Assembly: GCA_024434115.1 (NCBI GenBank)
Contig: QMIT01000006.1
Location: 320,719-384,718, forward strand
DNA from: Chloroflexota bacterium
Lineage (GTDB): Bacteria; Chloroflexota; Anaerolineae; Aggregatilineales; J027
Direction of reading: 5' to 3'
Length of the DNA stretch: 64,000 nt
Position numbers and translations under genes: made by a program. Positions 1 to 9,400 of this stretch are shown piece by piece; the first letter of the stretch is position 1; each line of letters begins with the position of its first letter. Below the pieces are notes generated by a model. That model ran no database searches. It was given only the letters and a program-made list of their open reading frames with translations, and was not told the origin of the DNA.

Positions 1-665
1 TGCGGATCACCGCCGCCTCCGGGGGTAATCGCAATATGATGAACAGGCTTTCCATTGTTCAAACATTGGTCATATCGCAGCATCGGCAGTTCACATATTT
101 CGGCTAATTTCTGGGCGATTTCTTGGAAGGTGGTTGATTTAACCGTGCCGTGCATCCCGGCATAGCCCGCGACGTAATAGCCAAAGCGCTGTTGATCTTC
201 TAATCCCAACGCATCGGCAAAAGCGTTGGCAGTGCTGATTTCGACATGGCAGTCCAGCGGGGCATGGCAGCTATACAGGCTGATGTTATGTTCTTTGAGT
301 TCCTCAAGTTGTTCAACTTTGATGGGGGTGAATTCAGCGTTTTTTTCGCTGTAGGCCGTAGGGTGATGTACAAAAATAAGCGACCCCTTAGCGCCCCGTT
401 CAACTTCTTTAGCGATGATTTTGTCAATGATGCCTTGGGTGGGAAAAACAGCGAGGTAGACCCGATCAATGGCTGCTTCAGGTTCGGGATTTTCCAGCAT
501 CAGGCCATTCCATGCCCCTTGAGCGAAAGTGGGACGATAGAACCGCTGGACGACTCCCTTATAGCTGTCGGGTAAAAATTCCTCCCAATCCTTCTCAACA
601 AACGCTTCAACATTAAAAAACGTGTCGAGTTCGGTACAAATCTCAGGCAGGCTGACTTCGGTCAT
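1..665 (-). CDS. Nif3-like dinuclear metal centre protein (partial)
   Basis: The gene reads leftward and runs off the left edge, so only about 221 N-terminal codons are seen. Nif3/DUF34 proteins form hexamers that bind two metal ions; their substrate is debated (GTP cyclohydrolase-like or metal-chaperone roles are proposed). The visible metal-site residues are the HH pair in IFVHHP (about residues 100-101) and the H...D of YSCHAPLD (about 134-138). The second half, with the C-terminal histidine and glutamate, is partly outside the window. The usual N-terminal DN-GL-G motif is weak here (WNGLMLE). The ATG overlaps the TGA of the upstream gene as ATGA, so the two are probably translationally coupled. 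Confidence 0.72.
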   Translation of the reverse strand, partial: MTEVSLPEICTELDTFFNVEAFVEKDWEEFLPDSYKGVVQRFYRPTFAQGAWNGLMLENPEPEAAIDRVYLAVFPTQGIIDKIIAKEVERGAKGSLIFVHHPTAYSEKNAEFTPIKVEQLEELKEHNISLYSCHAPLDCHVEISTANAFADALGLEDQQRFGYYVAGYAGMHGTVKSTTFQEIAQKLAEICELPMLRYDQCLNNGKPVHHIAITPGGGGDP

Positions 666-1324
666 TCGTCGGCATCCTCATCATGTTGCGAGCGAGCAGT
701 GCGCCCGGCATAGGCTTTGGCTTCGCGTTGGACAAATTCGACACAAGCCACAATACTGGGGTCGGGGCGGATGTCCCAGCTAAACGCGATTGTCTTGGCT
801 TGCACGATTTCGAGTGAGGGCCATGCGGCTTCTACAAATCCCAATGCCCCCGCTTGCGGATAGAGCATTAGGCAACCTTCTACGCTTGTCGCAATTGCCC
901 CGTCAGTAGCAGAATCATCAACGGCCCATGTCACCGATGGCAAGGTTGCGTTCGGCCCCAGATTGACCACCATCTCCCGCCATTTCCAACTTGCGGGCCG
1001 GACATTGTCCATCAGACGCAGTTCCACTGTCTCTTGCATTCCCCAAATATCTTCATCCTGTAGGCCATCGGCATGGACGGCGGCGTAGCCCATCGCGTCC
1101 AACACCAGATACGGGGCACGATTTTCGGTAACTTGACATTCCCATGAGTCCGCATCCCAAGCACCGCCTAAGTCCAAAAGCAAAATAGGGCGTGGATTTT
1201 CGGCAAGCAGGGCCGAGCGCATCCGTTGAATCATGGCGGATACGTGCGGCATCAATTCAAAATTGGCCCGCAGATTTGCTGTGAACAGAACAATCAAAGA
1301 AGGAAATTCGGAATGGTCACTCAT
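662..1324 (-). CDS. Hypothetical protein, weakly phosphoesterase-like N-terminus
   Basis: This 220-residue soluble protein is not recognised with confidence. Its start (LIVLFTANLRANFE, then ILLLDLGGAWDAD, then YLVLDAMGYAAVHAD) follows the layout of the first blocks of 5'-nucleotidase-type metallophosphatases, but the metal-ligand Asp and His residues are not in the right places, so a catalytic role is doubtful. It has no signal peptide or membrane segment. It is the gene directly upstream of the Nif3-like gene, overlapping it by 4 nt, which suggests a functional pair. It could also be an unrelated lineage-specific protein. Confidence 0.5.
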   Translation of the reverse strand: MSDHSEFPSLIVLFTANLRANFELMPHVSAMIQRMRSALLAENPRPILLLDLGGAWDADSWECQVTENRAPYLVLDAMGYAAVHADGLQDEDIWGMQETVELRLMDNVRPASWKWREMVVNLGPNATLPSVTWAVDDSATDGAIATSVEGCLMLYPQAGALGFVEAAWPSLEIVQAKTIAFSWDIRPDPSIVACVEFVQREAKAYAGRTARSQHDEDADE

Positions 1325-1333
1325 AAACCCCGG

Positions 1334-1720
1334 CTATTCACGGATTTGGGCCAGCATATTGCCCAAATGCCAATAGGCGTCTAATCGTGAAATTTTCTCG
1401 CCTGTAAATTGAAAGACGGATATGCCACTAAACTCAGCGGTTTTGGCATTTTTGGCTGTCCCACTGACTGACCACCGCACGGCCAGTCGGTCATTGCCAC
1501 CGGGATAAACACTATCGGTTCGCATCTCAAAAAAATGCCATGTCTCAGTCATGCCCATGAAGAATTTCCGCAGTCCATTTTCGCCCCGAAATTCCGCCGA
1601 ACCATAGGGATCGTTTACCACACAATCAGGGGTAAATAAGTGCTGGTATTGATCGAGGTCGAAGTTGTTAAGGGATTTTAGGTAATCCTCGACCATATTC
1701 ACTTGTTGCAGATAATCCAT
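1334..1720 (-). CDS. SnoaL/NTF2-like protein
   Basis: A 128-residue protein with the cone-shaped NTF2/SnoaL pattern: N-terminal helices (MVEDYLKSLNNFDLDQYQHLF), then TPDCVVNDPYGSAEFRGENGLRKFF, then a beta-rich half ending ISRLDAYWHLGNML. Such proteins are polyketide cyclase or isomerase relatives, and many are binding proteins without a known ligand. An open frame extends 39 codons further upstream, but this ATG is preceded by AGGAG 8 nt away while the longer frame would overlap the START-domain gene, so 1720 is chosen. It lies 31 nt downstream of that gene on the same strand. Confidence 0.7.
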   Translation of the reverse strand: MDYLQQVNMVEDYLKSLNNFDLDQYQHLFTPDCVVNDPYGSAEFRGENGLRKFFMGMTETWHFFEMRTDSVYPGGNDRLAVRWSVSGTAKNAKTAEFSGISVFQFTGEKISRLDAYWHLGNMLAQIRE

Positions 1721-1751
1721 GTAGGATGCTCCTAATAAATTAGCTGATCGC

Positions 1752-2198
1752 TCACTCTTGTTCGAGAATGCGTTTGAGATTATTGAGACCGACCTCCAGA
1801 TTTTGGAGATTTTCCCGTTCGACCAATGTCTTGTCAAGAATGCGCCCCAAAACCGAAGCGGGCAGCATATACTCCATGCGGACGGTTAACTGGGTCTGAT
1901 TGGCATCAGGGACTTCAAATTGAAAGTCAAAGGCGCAGTCTAATCCAGTCAGGGTTTTGATGTAGAGGCGCTGGTTGGCGACACACTGCATCACCTCATG
2001 TTCCCCCCGCACTTTGATACCCATCATGTTATATTGATAGCGAGATCGAGAACCTACTTGGGTGGGAGGCGGGGTTAGGCGTTCTTGCAATTCAATTGGC
2101 GGCCACCATTCCACCATGCGTTCAGGCTGTTCGGCAATAAAGGCAAAGACCTTTTCAACTGGGGCATCAATTTTGATACTTTGTTGGACTTGAGGCAC
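1752..2198 (-). CDS. SRPBCC (START-fold) protein
   Basis: A 148-residue polyketide cyclase/dehydrase-type SRPBCC protein. It opens with the family's IKIDAPVEKVFAFIAEQPERMVEWWPP segment and ends with a long C-terminal helix (ENLQNLEVGLNNLKRILEQE), the helix-grip fold that encloses a hydrophobic ligand. There is no signal peptide. The ligand cannot be inferred. It is the first gene of a leftward group followed by the SnoaL-like protein, which has a similar small-molecule pocket fold. Confidence 0.7.
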   Translation of the reverse strand: MPQVQQSIKIDAPVEKVFAFIAEQPERMVEWWPPIELQERLTPPPTQVGSRSRYQYNMMGIKVRGEHEVMQCVANQRLYIKTLTGLDCAFDFQFEVPDANQTQLTVRMEYMLPASVLGRILDKTLVERENLQNLEVGLNNLKRILEQE

Positions 2199-2391
2199 GC
2201 ATCCGTCTCCTGACTCATACGAATCTCATTGGGATTTGATTATAAATGGGTTTAACGGATGTTTCAAAGGGTGGAATAACAGAGGAGGCGTAGGGCAAGG
2301 GTGACACATACGTGATGAGGCAACCGTGTAGCCAATTTCGGATGGCTTGATAATAAATTTAGACACACCTGCGATGAAAGAGGCACATTAT

Positions 2392-4437
2392 ATGACCAGA
2401 CGACTATTTTGCTTATTTATGATGTTATTTGTATTGCCGATATTGGCCTGCAACTTGTCGAATAGCGATGACAACAAAAATGCCGTTCCCACGACTGGGC
2501 CAGTCGTTGGGCCGATTCAATTGACGGCGACAGCGATTGTGTCACAGGGCGGCGATGATGTCCCCGGCGTACCAACTGCTACTCTCTTTCCAAGCGTCAC
2601 TCCTACACGGCAGGCCGTTGCGAACAATCCGACTCCACAGCCATCCGGCCCACCTTCATTTAGCAATATATCGTTTAGCACGACAGCGGGCGGCGCGGAT
2701 ATGACGATTTTTCCACCCGGCACGAAAGAGATTTATGTGCGCTGGAACTATGCCAATGTGCCGATTGGAACCAATATGACCCGTCAATGGTATCGGGACG
2801 GGATTTTGGTGACATCACGAGATGAGGCATGGAGCAGCAATTGGGGTATTTCGGGCCGCCTGACCCATATCAAATATTCTGATACGCAGGCTGGGCTTCC
2901 CGCAGGCAGCTATTACGTGGTCATTCGCCTGTCCAGTTTTGGTACAGAAATTTCGGGCACCTTTACGATTAGCGGGGTCGCGCCAACCTTTAGTAACCTG
3001 ACATTCAGCAGCACCAGTGGCGGCACGGCGACGACTGTTTTCCCGTATGGTACACAAGAGGTCTATGCCCGTTGGCAGTTTGCCAATGTCCCCAGTGGCG
3101 CGGTGATGCGGCGCGAGTGGTATCGCAATGGGGCGCAGTTCATCAGTCGGGATGAAGCGTGGAAACCAGAGTGGGGTACGAGTGGCACACTTACCCATAT
3201 TCGTACCTACAACTTTGATTCGGGCTATGGTCTTGAACCCGGTGATTATCGTGTCCTGATTTACCTACGCGATTTTCCAACGGTGCGTGTCGAAGGTACT
3301 TTCAAGGTTGAGTCGAATTTAGGGCCACGCCTTACCAATCTGCGTTTTGCGACCAGCGGCAATGGCACAGCAGCGACCAATTTTCCCAATGGAACAAAGG
3401 CCGTCTTTGCTATCTGGGATTATGCCAATATGCCCAACGCCGCGCAGGTACGTCGTATCTGGATACGCGATGGGGTGACGGTGGCAGATCGCACCGAAGC
3501 ATGGGATTTCAGTAAATATGGCACTAGCGGCACGGTACGTGATGTCTCGCTGTTTGATAATGTGGCAGGGTTGACCCCCGGTACATATCAGGTGCGGATT
3601 TTGGTGGTCGGACAGGCAGGGGTAGAGGTGAATAGCACATTTACCATTTCGGGCAGCACTACAACCCCGGCCTTTTCCAGTTTAACCTTTTCCACAACGG
3701 CGAATGGGGCTACCCAATCGAGTTTCCCCACCAATACCAAGCAGGTATTTGCCCGTTGGAATTATGCCAATGTGCCCAATGGGTCACAGTTGATTGTGGA
3801 ATGGTATCTGAATGGTGTTATTCAATTTACCCGCCCGCAAACATGGAACACTGCCACCACCAGCGGTACATTTACCGACACCCCCTTTGATGGCAGCACC
3901 AATGTCGCGCCGGGGACATGGCAAGTCAAAGTTCAATTGTCGGGCTACCCAAGCACCGCCTTGAATGCCAGTTTCAGTGTCACCGCTCAAACCGTCCCAC
4001 CGAGCATTGGTAATTTAGGGGTCAGTGCCACCGCCAACGGCTCGCTTGCCACCGAATTTCCCTATAATCAAGGCGCGGTCTATGCGGCGTTTGATTTTGC
4101 CAATGTTTCCCCCGCCACCGAAATTCGCTCTCAACTGCAATCTATTGATGGTGGCAGTTTTAATATTGAACTCGTGGGGACATGGGTCTATGCGACCAAT
4201 GGACGAGTCACCGACCTGTGGATCGGCAATCCTGTGCAGGCTCTATCGGCAGGACTCTATCGCATGACTATCCGCCTGCCTGCATCGGGGGTCTCGGTCA
4301 GCGCCGAATTCAAGATCAACCCGCCGAATGATCCGGTGGTAGACCCCAATTTCCCCTACTACATCCCACCACAGCTTGACCCGAAGGCAACACCCCCTGT
4401 TACCCCTGTGGGAGCATGGGTGCGTGTTGGGCCGTGA
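2392..4437 (+). CDS. Lipoprotein with five tandem beta-rich repeats
   Basis: A 681-residue exported lipoprotein. The signal peptide (MTRRLFCLFMMLFVLPILAC) ends in a lipobox with the lipidated Cys at about residue 20. A Thr/Pro-rich linker leads to five tandem units of about 110 residues. Each begins with F-NL-FSTT-GG, continues with a FP-GT--VYARW-YANVP-G block and a WYR-G segment, and mostly contains an EAW motif. The fifth unit is the most divergent. The ATG at 2392 has AAAGAGG 8 nt upstream; earlier in-frame TTG/ATG codons have no ribosome site. The repeats look like an adhesive or ligand-binding stalk on the cell surface. No enzymatic motif is seen. Confidence 0.7.
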   Translation: MTRRLFCLFMMLFVLPILACNLSNSDDNKNAVPTTGPVVGPIQLTATAIVSQGGDDVPGVPTATLFPSVTPTRQAVANNPTPQPSGPPSFSNISFSTTAGGADMTIFPPGTKEIYVRWNYANVPIGTNMTRQWYRDGILVTSRDEAWSSNWGISGRLTHIKYSDTQAGLPAGSYYVVIRLSSFGTEISGTFTISGVAPTFSNLTFSSTSGGTATTVFPYGTQEVYARWQFANVPSGAVMRREWYRNGAQFISRDEAWKPEWGTSGTLTHIRTYNFDSGYGLEPGDYRVLIYLRDFPTVRVEGTFKVESNLGPRLTNLRFATSGNGTAATNFPNGTKAVFAIWDYANMPNAAQVRRIWIRDGVTVADRTEAWDFSKYGTSGTVRDVSLFDNVAGLTPGTYQVRILVVGQAGVEVNSTFTISGSTTTPAFSSLTFSTTANGATQSSFPTNTKQVFARWNYANVPNGSQLIVEWYLNGVIQFTRPQTWNTATTSGTFTDTPFDGSTNVAPGTWQVKVQLSGYPSTALNASFSVTAQTVPPSIGNLGVSATANGSLATEFPYNQGAVYAAFDFANVSPATEIRSQLQSIDGGSFNIELVGTWVYATNGRVTDLWIGNPVQALSAGLYRMTIRLPASGVSVSAEFKINPPNDPVVDPNFPYYIPPQLDPKATPPVTPVGAWVRVGP

Positions 4438-4454
4438 GAATTTGAATTTTTGAC

Positions 4455-4488
4455 AAAGTGGGTTGGTCGCACCGATCAGCCCACTTTT
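4455..4488 (+). terminator. Intrinsic terminator of the repeat lipoprotein gene
   Basis: The arms AAAGTGGG and CCCACTTT enclose a second pairing GGTC/GATC and are followed by TTTT. It lies 18 nt after the lipoprotein stop codon. Confidence 0.7.
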
Positions 4489-4590
4489 CCCACACGAATC
4501 TACACGCTCCCCCTGCGATAGATAGACCCCGCCTCATAATTGAGTTAGGATAGAACTGTTGATACATAACTAAGTCAAGGCAATTTCCCC

Positions 4591-7500
4591 ATGACGAATC
4601 ATGCACCCAATGAACCTACTGAACCTAACATGCCGGGATATGGCCCAACTCGACCCCATGACCCGCATTCGATTCCCACCCAAATCCCCCCCGAAGGTCG
4701 GCCTCAGTTTGTACAGCAATCCCCGCAATATCCGGGTAATCCCCCCGCCCGCCCCTCGCGTGTTTCCGCTGCCCGTAATTGGCGCAGGCAAAATGGCAAA
4801 CAGCGTAAGGGCTGTCTAAACCCGAACTGCTTATTAGGTTGTTTTGGGGTTGTCGGGGTATTTGCGATCACCAGTGTCATCGGCCTGTTTTTTGTCTACA
4901 GCGCCTATTCCAGCCGTGTCGAAGATCGTATTGGTGATCTGGAGCGTGAACTCAATAATCTTGATGACCCAACCAATCCGACCAATTTTGAGACTACCTA
5001 CATCTATGACCGTGATGGCAACCAGATTTACGAGGTGTTTGGTCAAGGACGCCGCAAGCGTATTGACCTTGATGAAATTCCCGATTATATGATTTGGGCA
5101 ACGGTCTCAGTCGAAGACGACACCTTTTATGACAACATCGGGGTGGATGTGCCTAGTATTTTGCGCTCCATGCGCGACTATCTACGCGAGGGGCAGGTCG
5201 TTTCGGGGGCGAGTACCATCAGCCAACAATTGGTGCGGAATGTCGTCTTTGACCCCGAATATCGCCAAGAACAAACCATCAGCCGCAAAATGGATGAGGC
5301 GATGCTGGCGATTGTCCTCAACCGGAAACTCTCCAAAGACGAGATTATGGAACTCTACCTCAACCAAATATATTACGGCAATCTGGCCTATGGGGTGGAG
5401 GCGGCGTCACAGGTGTATTTTGGTAAGTCGGCCAAAGAATTAAATCTCAACGAGGCAGCATTGTTGGCGGCACTGCCCCAATCCCCAAGCCTACTCGACC
5501 CACTCAACCCCGACCCCCTTGTGCAGCAGCGTGTGATGGAACGCCAGCAGTTGGTCTTGGACTTGATGGTGCAGGAGGGCTACATCACCCAACAAGAAGC
5601 CGATGACGCCAAGCAGCAGACCTTAGTTTTTGCCAGCCCCGAAATTCCGCTGGACACCGCCCCTCATTTTGTAATTTATGCTCAGGACGAACTTGAAACG
5701 CTCCTGACCGATTTGGGTTACTCGCCTGACCTGATTAACAATGGCGGTTTACGTGTCTATACCACCCTGAATCAGCAGTTCCAACAGATCGCCCAAGACT
5801 CGGTAACACGCCGTGTCGCCGAAGTACGGGACGCCCATGATTTGACCAATTCAGCAGTGGTGGTCATTCATCCTCCCTCTGGCGAAATTATGGCGATGGT
5901 CGGCAGCGTGGACTATAACGACGATTCGATTGATGGCCGGGTGAATGTGGCGATTTCACTGCGTCAGCCGGGGAGTACCATGAAAGCCTTTACCTACGCC
6001 GCTGCAATGGAACAGGGTTGGACAGCCGGAACGATCATCTGGGATGCGCCTGTGCAATTTGGCATCCCCGGTCAGGCCACTTATGTGCCTGCGAATTATG
6101 ATGGTCGTTTTCATGGCCCCCAGCGGGTACGGGATACCCTTGCGAATTCCTATAACATCCCGGCGGTCATGACATTGGAAAAAGTGGGAGTGGACTATCT
6201 GCTCCAATTTATGCACCGCTTTGGGGTTGAAAGCCTCAGCCAAGATGCCTCACAATATGGTTTGTCCCTGACACTTGGCGGGGGGGATATTACCTTGATG
6301 GAATTAACCAACGGGTACGCCACCTTTGCACGCGGCGGTAAATATGTCAAACCAACCTCGATTCGCTGCGTGTTGGATAAAAAAGGCAACATCCTCTACG
6401 AATATGAAGAGGGTTGCCCATCTGGTACGGAAACAGGCAATAGCATCCACAATGGCCCCAATCCCCAACCCGTTTTGGATGAACGTATCGCCTTCATCAT
6501 CAGCGATATTCTGTCCGACAACAACGCCCGCAGCCCTGCCTTTGGGTCGAACAGCCCACTGAACACAGGTAACTTGCTGACATCCGTCAAAACTGGAACG
6601 ACCAACGACTATAAAGATAACTGGACGGTTGGATATACCCATGATTTAGCGGTTGGGGTCTGGTCGGGTAACAGTGACAGTCGCCCCATGCGGAATATTT
6701 CGGGGATTCAAGGCGCGGCCCCCATCTGGAACGATACCATGCTGGGGATTTATGCCGCCTACTCCTTCCCGCCAAGCAGCCTGCCTGTGCCGGGGGGGGT
6801 GTCGCAGCAGCGCATTTGTGATGTACGTCAGATGCGTGACCCAGCCTTTGATTGCCCCGCCTATCGTACTGAATGGTATATTGACGGCGCACCCTATCTG
6901 CCGGATGGCAACGGTGGCCTTGTGCCGTATCCGCAAAATGTCACGACCCCGGTTCCGCGCTCGGAATTTGGCCCGCAGTTGGTCGAAATCGAACCCGGTA
7001 TTGTACGGGTGTGGGTGCGTCCCCTCTCGCCCGACCAGCAAAATGTCTTGATGGCCCAACACCCCGATTCACCTGTCGCACCCAAGTATTGTATGGTGCC
7101 GATTGAAATCGTCGGTCAAGTGCCGGATGCGGTTGAGCAGGCCTTTATCATGCCGCCAAGCAATACGTCTGCCGCACGGGGAGCGCAAACCTATGCCGCA
7201 TCGAGTGGACACCCCATCTTGCCCATGTATGCTTGTATCCCAGAAACGCTGGTGGCTTCTGCTCCCGTAAACAGTGGCGGCCCGTGGACGGCTACGGGTT
7301 ATATCACCTCACCTGCGCCGGGAGAAGTGCTTAGTGGCAATATCCCGATTTATGGGGTGGCCTTTACTCCACCCGGAATCAATTTTGTCTACTACAAGAT
7401 TGACGTGATTGGCGGCCCGTTCACCGCTTGGACGACATTGGGCAGCACTCACCCTGAGCAATACACCACGCCGTCCTATCTGGAAACGTTTATGGCGGAG

Positions 7501-7602
7501 TCTCTACCTCCCGGCGAATATCAACTGCGCTTGGTGGTCTATGGGGATCAGGAATATATCTCTCCGTCCGTGCCCTTTATCTTGACCACCCCCGGTGGCT
7601 AA
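4591..7602 (+). CDS. Class A penicillin-binding protein (PBP1A type)
   Basis: A bifunctional peptidoglycan synthase of 1003 residues: glycan polymerisation plus peptide cross-linking outside the membrane. A Pro-rich cytoplasmic tail of about 80 residues precedes one membrane helix (about 81-107). The GT51 domain has the catalytic Glu in the EDDTFYD motif (E175) and GASTISQQLVRN. The transpeptidase domain has S462-TMK, S520-YN and K667-TG. After it, about 300 residues include a C-terminal fibronectin-like segment (SPAPGEVLSGNIPIYG...), longer than typical PBP1A and perhaps wall- or partner-binding. AAGG lies 10 nt before the ATG. It is flanked by terminators, so it is probably monocistronic. 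Confidence 0.93.
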   Translation: MTNHAPNEPTEPNMPGYGPTRPHDPHSIPTQIPPEGRPQFVQQSPQYPGNPPARPSRVSAARNWRRQNGKQRKGCLNPNCLLGCFGVVGVFAITSVIGLFFVYSAYSSRVEDRIGDLERELNNLDDPTNPTNFETTYIYDRDGNQIYEVFGQGRRKRIDLDEIPDYMIWATVSVEDDTFYDNIGVDVPSILRSMRDYLREGQVVSGASTISQQLVRNVVFDPEYRQEQTISRKMDEAMLAIVLNRKLSKDEIMELYLNQIYYGNLAYGVEAASQVYFGKSAKELNLNEAALLAALPQSPSLLDPLNPDPLVQQRVMERQQLVLDLMVQEGYITQQEADDAKQQTLVFASPEIPLDTAPHFVIYAQDELETLLTDLGYSPDLINNGGLRVYTTLNQQFQQIAQDSVTRRVAEVRDAHDLTNSAVVVIHPPSGEIMAMVGSVDYNDDSIDGRVNVAISLRQPGSTMKAFTYAAAMEQGWTAGTIIWDAPVQFGIPGQATYVPANYDGRFHGPQRVRDTLANSYNIPAVMTLEKVGVDYLLQFMHRFGVESLSQDASQYGLSLTLGGGDITLMELTNGYATFARGGKYVKPTSIRCVLDKKGNILYEYEEGCPSGTETGNSIHNGPNPQPVLDERIAFIISDILSDNNARSPAFGSNSPLNTGNLLTSVKTGTTNDYKDNWTVGYTHDLAVGVWSGNSDSRPMRNISGIQGAAPIWNDTMLGIYAAYSFPPSSLPVPGGVSQQRICDVRQMRDPAFDCPAYRTEWYIDGAPYLPDGNGGLVPYPQNVTTPVPRSEFGPQLVEIEPGIVRVWVRPLSPDQQNVLMAQHPDSPVAPKYCMVPIEIVGQVPDAVEQAFIMPPSNTSAARGAQTYAASSGHPILPMYACIPETLVASAPVNSGGPWTATGYITSPAPGEVLSGNIPIYGVAFTPPGINFVYYKIDVIGGPFTAWTTLGSTHPEQYTTPSYLETFMAESLPPGEYQLRLVVYGDQEYISPSVPFILTTPGG

Positions 7603-7614
7603 AACCGACTTTTT

Positions 7615-7644
7615 AAGCAGGGGATTACCCCAATGCCCCTGCTT
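7615..7644 (+). terminator. Intrinsic terminator after the PBP gene
   Basis: Perfect 9-bp arms AAGCAGGGG/CCCCTGCTT with a 12-nt loop begin 12 nt after the stop codon. The T tract after the stem is short. Confidence 0.6.
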
Positions 7645-7661
7645 TGTAACCCATCCAATCT

Positions 7662-7690
7662 TTCAAGCGTATAGTGAGTTATGGTATAGT
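7662..7690 (+). promoter_or_regulatory. Probable promoter of the alpha/beta hydrolase gene
   Basis: An extended -10 element TGGTATAGT is at 7682-7690, with a weak -35 (TTCAAG) 17 nt upstream. It lies about 53 nt before the ATG of the next gene. Confidence 0.4.
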
Positions 7691-7743
7691 GGGGTCGCAC
7701 TAATACATCACCTGCGATCCATGTCTATCGGAGCTTTACTCAC

Positions 7744-8616
7744 ATGCTTCAATACGATCCCCCTGTCCGAACGGTTGAAATAGGGAAGGCAACCCTTGGG
7801 TATCGGGAATGTGGACGACGTGACGGCCCGCCGTTGGTGCTGCTGCATGGCTTGGCGGAAAACAGCGCCTATTTTTGGCGACCCCTCATCGAAGAATTTG
7901 AAGCCGATTATCGCATCATTGCGATTGACCTATTGGGTTATGGCGAAAGCTCCAAGCCGTGGTGGGGCTATGACCCAACCAAACATATCCAGCTTTATAT
8001 GGATTTCATCAATTACCTCAATCTCAAACCCGTTACACTGGTCGGCCATTCACTCGGCGGCATTATTTCAGCACGCTTGGCGGCGACTCACCCCGACTAT
8101 GTATCGAAGCTGATTTTGTACGATACGCCTGTGCCCAAAGGTTTGTTGGGGAATACTAGATTAGCCGTAAAGATGCCGAAATCAGCGGTGCTGCATATCG
8201 CACCCCTGACTCTGCCGGGTGTGGGGCTGCTGGCGGATTATTTTCCCAAAGGGTCGGATGTCAAGCGGATTTTTTTGAAGAACATCTTAAAGTCGTGGAA
8301 AGTCCCTTATGACCATTCACAGCTTTCGGATGAACTGATTGATCATCATATGCAAAGCCGTGTGTATGTAATGGAGCAGTCCATCCGGTTTCTATTTATC
8401 TTCCATAATCTGGAGGAGTATTTGCAGCGTATCGCCGCACCCACGCTGATGCTGATAGGCGACAATGATGTGCTGCTGCCCGATTACCGCGTCAATCAAT
8501 TGCGGGAGCTAATTCCACAGGCTGAAGTGCATATCATCCCAAATGCGGGGCACTTGTCACTCTTTGATCAGCCAGCACTTTTCTGCCAGCGGATGCGCCA
8601 GTTTCTGGTGGTGTAA
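7744..8616 (+). CDS. Alpha/beta hydrolase
   Basis: A 290-residue cytosolic alpha/beta-hydrolase fold enzyme. The oxyanion HG (LVLLHGLAEN), the nucleophile elbow GHSLGG (S103), the acid in LMLIGDNDVLLPD and the histidine of NAGHLSLF are all present, so a catalytic triad is intact. The family covers esterases, lipases and C-C hydrolases; the substrate cannot be told. GGAG lies 11 nt before the ATG. Its last 83 nt are antisense to the 3' end of the convergent ABC ATPase gene. Confidence 0.85.
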   Translation: MLQYDPPVRTVEIGKATLGYRECGRRDGPPLVLLHGLAENSAYFWRPLIEEFEADYRIIAIDLLGYGESSKPWWGYDPTKHIQLYMDFINYLNLKPVTLVGHSLGGIISARLAATHPDYVSKLILYDTPVPKGLLGNTRLAVKMPKSAVLHIAPLTLPGVGLLADYFPKGSDVKRIFLKNILKSWKVPYDHSQLSDELIDHHMQSRVYVMEQSIRFLFIFHNLEEYLQRIAAPTLMLIGDNDVLLPDYRVNQLRELIPQAEVHIIPNAGHLSLFDQPALFCQRMRQFLVV

Positions 8617-9400
8617 TGACATGCCCATTAGTGGCTAGGGGCACAATCAGAGGACACTGATGTGTAGGGTGCGATAACACTTCAACTGCCAACCCAAACA
8701 CCGCATGGATATTGGCCGCTGTCAGCACCTCGTCGGGGGTGCCGATAAATTCCAACCGTCCACTGTGAATCATACCGACCCGATCCGCGTACATGGCGGC
8801 TAAATTGAGATCATGCAGCACCGCGACCACTGCGACGCCTGTCTTGGCCCGTTCCCGCATAATCTGCATCGTCATATGCTGATGGCGTAGATCGAGGGTG
8901 CTAGTCGGCTCATCCAGCAGCAAAATTGGCGTCTGTTGGGCTAAGACCCGCGCCAGTGTCACCCGTGCTTTTTCCCCACCGGAGAGGGTCGCATAGAGTT
9001 GCTCACGTAGATGTAGCACCTCGGTGCGGTGCAGCGCTTCTTCCACAATGCGGTGATCTTCACGGGTCTCCGAACCGCGAATATGCGGATGGCGCCCCAT
9101 CAAGGCAACCTCATAGGCGGTAAAATCGAGGCTGACGCTGGCCTGCTGAGGCATGACAGCACGTTGACGGGCCAATTCCAATGGTTTATGATGATGCAGC
9201 GGTTGACCATTCAGCAGCACCTGACCGGACTGAGGATATAAATCGCCAGCCAATAGTTTCAGCAGGGTCGTTTTGCCTGCGCCGTTTGGCCCAACGATGG
9301 CTAGAATTTCGCCGCCGTTCACTTGCAGGGATATATCCCGCACCAACGTCGCTTTGCCGATGTGATAATGCAGATGTTGGGCATCTAAATGATTGACCAT
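8534..9400 (-). CDS. hmuV: HmuV/BtuD-type ABC transporter ATPase
   Basis: The 288-residue ATPase energises uptake of an iron compound, heme or cobalamin through the neighbouring permease. Walker A is GPNGAGKTT (37-45), the signature is LSGGEKARVTLARVLAQQ, and Walker B with the catalytic Glu is ILLLDEPTSTLD, followed by the H-loop (AVLHDLNLAA). MGRHPH is typical of the HmuV/FecE/BtuD group. Its ATG shares one base with the permease stop (TAATG), so the two are coupled. The last 27 or so residues form a non-conserved tail that overlaps the convergent hydrolase gene by 83 nt. Confidence 0.88.
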   Translation of the reverse strand: MVNHLDAQHLHYHIGKATLVRDISLQVNGGEILAIVGPNGAGKTTLLKLLAGDLYPQSGQVLLNGQPLHHHKPLELARQRAVMPQQASVSLDFTAYEVALMGRHPHIRGSETREDHRIVEEALHRTEVLHLREQLYATLSGGEKARVTLARVLAQQTPILLLDEPTSTLDLRHQHMTMQIMRERAKTGVAVVAVLHDLNLAAMYADRVGMIHSGRLEFIGTPDEVLTAANIHAVFGLAVEVLSHPTHQCPLIVPLATNGHVITPPETGASAGRKVLADQRVTSAPHLG

